From assembly GCF_002160915.1 (NCBI RefSeq), contig NZ_NFLM01000011.1:21483-85482 (forward strand): a stretch of DNA of 64,000 nt, in the 5' to 3' direction. The notes below the pieces were generated by a model. It searched no databases. It saw only the letters and a program-made list of their open reading frames with translations, and had not been told where the DNA came from. Positions 61,297 through 64,000 of this stretch are shown here, in pieces. How positions within the stretch are numbered: the first letter of the stretch is position 1; each line of letters starts with the position of its first letter. The DNA comes from Faecalibacterium sp. An121. Its GTDB lineage: Bacteria > Bacillota > Clostridia > Oscillospirales > Ruminococcaceae. Both the position numbers and the translations under genes were made by a program.

Positions 61297-63156
61297 ATGC
61301 CTCAGGAACCCATCCTGCCCGGCCGCAGTTTCCGCCTGCGGGCCAGGCTGGTGGCCGCAGGGTTCTGCCTGCTCTGCTTTGGGGGCCTGGCCGCGCGGCT
61401 GGCCTGGCTGCAGCTGGCCGACAACAGCCTGTATGTCCAGCGCGCTCTGGGCCAGCAGCTGCAGGATACCACCGTGCCCGCGGGACGGGGCCGCATTTAC
61501 AGCGCCGACGGGGCGCTGCTGGCCGCCAATGCCTCCTGCTGGACCCTGCGGGCCTCCCCCCGGGAAATGCCGGAGGAGAAGCTGGAACTGGCTGCCCAGG
61601 GCCTGGCTTCCATCCTGGAGCTGGACAGCGCCAGCCTGCTGGAACAGTTCAGCCGCCGGGACTCCAACGACTGTCTGCTGCGCTACCGGGTGGACCGCGC
61701 CACCGCCGATGCGGTGCGGGACTTCTGCCAGCAGAACGCGATCACCGGCATCCGCATCAACCAGGATACACGGCGGTGGTATCCCCAGGGAGAGCTGCTG
61801 GCCTCGGTGCTGGGCTTCACCAATGTGGACAACGCCGGCGTCTCGGGGCTGGAGCTGGAGTACGACAGCCTGCTGGCCGGCCAGGACGGCGTGGTGCTGA
61901 CCGCCGTCAACGCCTGGGGCTACACCCTGTCCCAGAGCTATGCCATACAGCAGCCCCCGGTGGAGGGCAGCAGCCTGGTGCTGACCATCGACACCCATAT
62001 CCAGCGCTACCTCGAAAACGCCCTGGGCTACGCCGTACAGGAGCACAGCGCCGCCGCCCGCGGGGTGGGCATCGTGCTGGATGTGAACACCGGGGCGGTG
62101 CTGGCCATGGCCACCACCCCGGCCTACGACCCCAACCAGCCCCGCGTGGTCTATGACCCGGCCGCCCGGGCCGCCGTCAACGCCCTGTCGGGCCAGCAGC
62201 GCGCCCAGGCCCTTCAGCTGGCCCAGCAGACCCAGTGGCGCAACAAGGCGGTCAGCGACCTTTATGAGCCGGGCAGCGTGTTCAAGCTGATCACCTGCGC
62301 CGCCGCCCTGGATTCCGGGGCCGTGAAGCCCGAGGACACCTTTGTCTGCGGGCCCTATATCTCGGTGGCGGGCACCCGCTTCCACTGTGCCAACCGCAAG
62401 CGCCACGGGGTACAGACGGTCACCCAGGCCCTGATGAATTCCTGCAACCAGAGCTTCATCCAGATGGGGGCGCGCCTGGGCAAAGAGGCCTTTTGCAGCT
62501 ACTTTGCAGCCTTTGGGCTGCAGGGCGCCACCGGCATCGATCTGCCCGCCGAACCCGCCCACAGCCTCTATTACACCGCAGACCGGATGGGCCCGGTGGA
62601 GCTGGCCTCCTGCTCCTTCGGGCAGAGTAGCAAGGTCAGCTTCATCGGGATGGCCGCAGCGGTGGCCGCCATCGTCAACGGGGGCCGGCTGATGCGCCCC
62701 TATGTGGTGGCCGAGGTATACAGCCCCAGCGGGGAACTGCTGCAGCAGAACGGTCCCACACAGGCCGGGCAGGCCATCCGCCCCGAGACCTCTGCCCTGA
62801 TGCGCCAGATGATGGAAGCGGTGGTGGTGTCGGGCGGCGGCCAGAAAGCGCAGATCCCCGGCTACCGGGTGGGCGGCAAGAGCGGCACCAGCCAAAAACT
62901 GGACAGCGACGACCCCACCGCCCGCATCGCTTCCTTTGTGGCCGTGGCTCCCATCGATGACCCCCAGCTGTTGTGCCTGGTCTGCATCGACGAGCCCCAC
63001 AGCTGGACCACCGCCGGCGGCACCATCGCGGCCCCGGTCTGCGCCGAGGTGCTGGAGCAGGCCCTGGTCTATCGGGGGGTGCCCCGCACCGCCGTCCCGG
63101 CCGCCCCCGCCCTGGCCGAGCTGCCTGCGGACGGGGACAGTTTGAGCGGCGAATAA
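61297..63156 (+). CDS. Class B penicillin-binding protein (SpoVD/FtsI-like transpeptidase)
   Basis: A 619-residue transpeptidase, ATG 61297 after GAAAGGAGGG. One transmembrane helix spans ~residues 14-38, followed by a PBP dimerisation domain (AGRGRIYSADGALLAANAS), the transpeptidase with SxxK Ser327 (EPGSVFKLIT), SCN motif in LMNSCNQSFIQ and KSG-T at 528-531 (GGKSGTSQKL). No PASTA domain follows. Divergent orientation with ftsW suggests a SEDS-PBP pair. A sigma-E-like promoter could point to SpoVD-like cortex synthesis instead. Confidence 0.93.
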   Translation: MPQEPILPGRSFRLRARLVAAGFCLLCFGGLAARLAWLQLADNSLYVQRALGQQLQDTTVPAGRGRIYSADGALLAANASCWTLRASPREMPEEKLELAAQGLASILELDSASLLEQFSRRDSNDCLLRYRVDRATADAVRDFCQQNAITGIRINQDTRRWYPQGELLASVLGFTNVDNAGVSGLELEYDSLLAGQDGVVLTAVNAWGYTLSQSYAIQQPPVEGSSLVLTIDTHIQRYLENALGYAVQEHSAAARGVGIVLDVNTGAVLAMATTPAYDPNQPRVVYDPAARAAVNALSGQQRAQALQLAQQTQWRNKAVSDLYEPGSVFKLITCAAALDSGAVKPEDTFVCGPYISVAGTRFHCANRKRHGVQTVTQALMNSCNQSFIQMGARLGKEAFCSYFAAFGLQGATGIDLPAEPAHSLYYTADRMGPVELASCSFGQSSKVSFIGMAAAVAAIVNGGRLMRPYVVAEVYSPSGELLQQNGPTQAGQAIRPETSALMRQMMEAVVVSGGGQKAQIPGYRVGGKSGTSQKLDSDDPTARIASFVAVAPIDDPQLLCLVCIDEPHSWTTAGGTIAAPVCAEVLEQALVYRGVPRTAVPAAPALAELPADGDSLSGE

Positions 63157-63205
63157 CATTCCGCTCGGCTGGACGGGACTTTTTCGACAGTCTGTCCCAT
63201 TTACA

Positions 63206-63253
63206 GGCAGCAAAAGGCCCCGCACCCTTCCCAGGGTACGGGGTCTTGCTGCC
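63206..63253 (+). terminator. Long hairpin after the PBP gene
   Basis: GGCAGCAA and TTGCTGCC (63206-63213 with 63246-63253) enclose CCCCG/CGGGG and CCCT/AGGG. No T-run follows, so termination is uncertain. Confidence 0.45.
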
Positions 63254-63451
63254 CTTATCGCTATTGTGGAACTGGCCTGCGCCCTTGGCGTGCAGTCGGA
63301 CGACCTGCTGTTCGACCGCGGCAGCGAGCGCAGCCGTGTCCTGGCCGAGCTGTCCGATACGCTGGACCGCTGCACCTCCCAGCAGCTGCGCATCCTGACC
63401 GACATCGTCAAGGCCGCCAAGATATCGCTGGACAAGTACCAGCAGCCCTGA
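63240..63451 (+). pseudogene. C-terminal fragment of an HTH (XRE-type) regulator
   Basis: The plus-strand frame gives LIAIVELACALGVQSDDLLF and then a helical tail ending DIVKAAKISLDKYQQP. The first part matches helix 4-5 of XRE-type helix-turn-helix domains (ELACALGVSxDDLL) that follow the recognition helix. No N-terminal half, start codon with ribosome site or promoter is present. This looks like the remnant of a truncated regulator gene between the PBP and rRNA operons. An unusual small ORF is less likely. Confidence 0.5.
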
Positions 63452-63504
63452 GCGCAGGCAACGGCTGTGCAGCACTCACGATTTGTCCCGCCCTGCACAG
63501 CGCC

Positions 63505-63541
63505 CAAAAAGCAAAACCCCCAAGGCATACGCCTCAGGGGT
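63505..63541 (-). terminator. Terminator of the rRNA operon
   Basis: An 11-bp stem with wobbles ACCCCTGAGGC/GCCTTGGGGGT (63516-63526 with 63531-63541), followed on the minus strand by TTTGCTTTTT. Confidence 0.85.
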
Positions 63542-63555
63542 CTTGTTTTGAGAGA

Positions 63556-63672
<117 letters not shown>

Positions 63673-63673
<1 letters not shown>

Positions 63674-63695
63674 GTCCGGAATGATCTTCCGGACA
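63673..63695 (-). other. Hairpin in the 23S-5S spacer
   Basis: A perfect 9-bp stem TGTCCGGAA/TTCCGGACA (63673-63681 with 63687-63695) abuts the 5S 5' end and is a plausible RNase processing stem. A second small stem GAAGG/CCTTC lies near 63716. The spacer (63674-63780) contains no tRNA. Confidence 0.55.
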
Positions 63696-63780
63696 ATTCT
63701 CTCTATTCTTTTTTAGAAGGACGTGCCTTCAGAACTGAATAATAATCTGCTTTGCAATCAGAGTACAAGTGCTTTTACCT

Positions 63781-64000
63781 GGTCAAGCCCTCGGTCTATT
63801 AGTACACACCTGCTGAATGGATCGCTCCACTTACACATCGTGCCTATCTACCTTGTAGTCTTCAAGGGACCTTACCTGATTACTCAGTGGGATATCTTAT
63901 CTTTGGGTCGGCTTCACGCTTAGATGCTTTCAGCGTTTATCCGATCCGAACATAGTTGCCCAGCTGTGCTCCTGGCGGAACAACTGGTGCGCCAGAGGTT
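63781..64000 (-). rRNA. rrl: 23S ribosomal RNA, 3' end (partial)
   Basis: The minus strand ends in CCGAGGGCTTGACC (63781-63794), the conserved 23S 3' end that pairs with its 5' end. Upstream sequence (TAATAGACCGAGGG, AGCATCTAAGCGTGAAGCC) is standard domain VI. The 5' part is outside the window. Confidence 0.95.

Overview
The window looks like a chromosomal segment of a high-GC, spore-lineage Firmicute of the Oscillospiraceae/Ruminococcaceae type (Gemmiger, Subdoligranulum or Faecalibacterium relatives). This is inferred from low-GC-type promoters (TTGACA/TATAAT, 17-bp spacers), strong AGGAGG ribosome sites, spoIIR beside ispE, PPDK, an [FeFe]-hydrogenase, rubrerythrin, a eukaryotic-type NADP-isocitrate dehydrogenase, and a G+C-rich codon bias almost everywhere except the first ~2.8 kb. 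No species can be named from sequence alone.

Layout. 1-2640: AT-richer remnant of a conjugative/mobile element, with a partial DUF3847 gene, an IS110-family insertion sequence with a candidate bridge-RNA region, and a repA gene broken by in-frame stops. 2859-12873: central metabolism and repair, with ppdK facing away from a glmU(C-terminal only)-pth-mfd cluster, then a lipoprotein and a carboxymuconolactone-decarboxylase/cupin fusion. 13218-14934: phosphate permease plus its DUF47 partner. 15015-24211 (mostly minus): [FeFe]-hydrogenase with a NuoF/GltD-like flavoprotein, icd, an aminotransferase/CDF transporter pair, and a GH1 phospho-glucosidase. 24345-26443: ptsH and ptsI. 26708-29777: DUF4830 protein and an amino-acid ABC transporter. 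29940-35991: ComEC-like hydrolase, YgiQ-type radical SAM protein and FtsK. 36268-39211: small lipoprotein, an apparently autoregulated MarR operon, tRNA-Leu, a DUF6465 protein and rubrerythrin. 39364-42951: a large P-type-ATPase-like protein without the catalytic motifs, and rlmB. 43442-50991: ogg, fba, a secreted protein, cysS, asnA, DUF378, a DUF711 protein and an ACT protein. 51229-56425: Lrp regulator, aminotransferase, ispE, spoIIR, a peptidoglycan-binding protein and small proteins. 56521-63156: division/wall cluster (ftsW, murA, ftsZ, a coiled-coil protein, and a class B PBP divergent from ftsW). 63556-64000: 5S and the 3' end of 23S rRNA on the minus strand.

How it fits together. The genes describe a fermenter that takes up sugars by the PTS, makes pyruvate or ATP through PPDK and aldolase, disposes of electrons through a cytosolic [FeFe]-hydrogenase linked to a pyridine-nucleotide flavoprotein, and protects itself with rubrerythrin. 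Points that stand out are an HPr with Lys in place of regulatory Ser46, a P-type ATPase homologue that cannot be a normal pump, paired MarR operators, several genes whose ribosome site lies in the arm of a hairpin, and sporulation-sigma-like boxes in front of spoIIR, a peptidoglycan-binding gene and the class B PBP. Promoter and terminator calls were made by eye and have not been computed.
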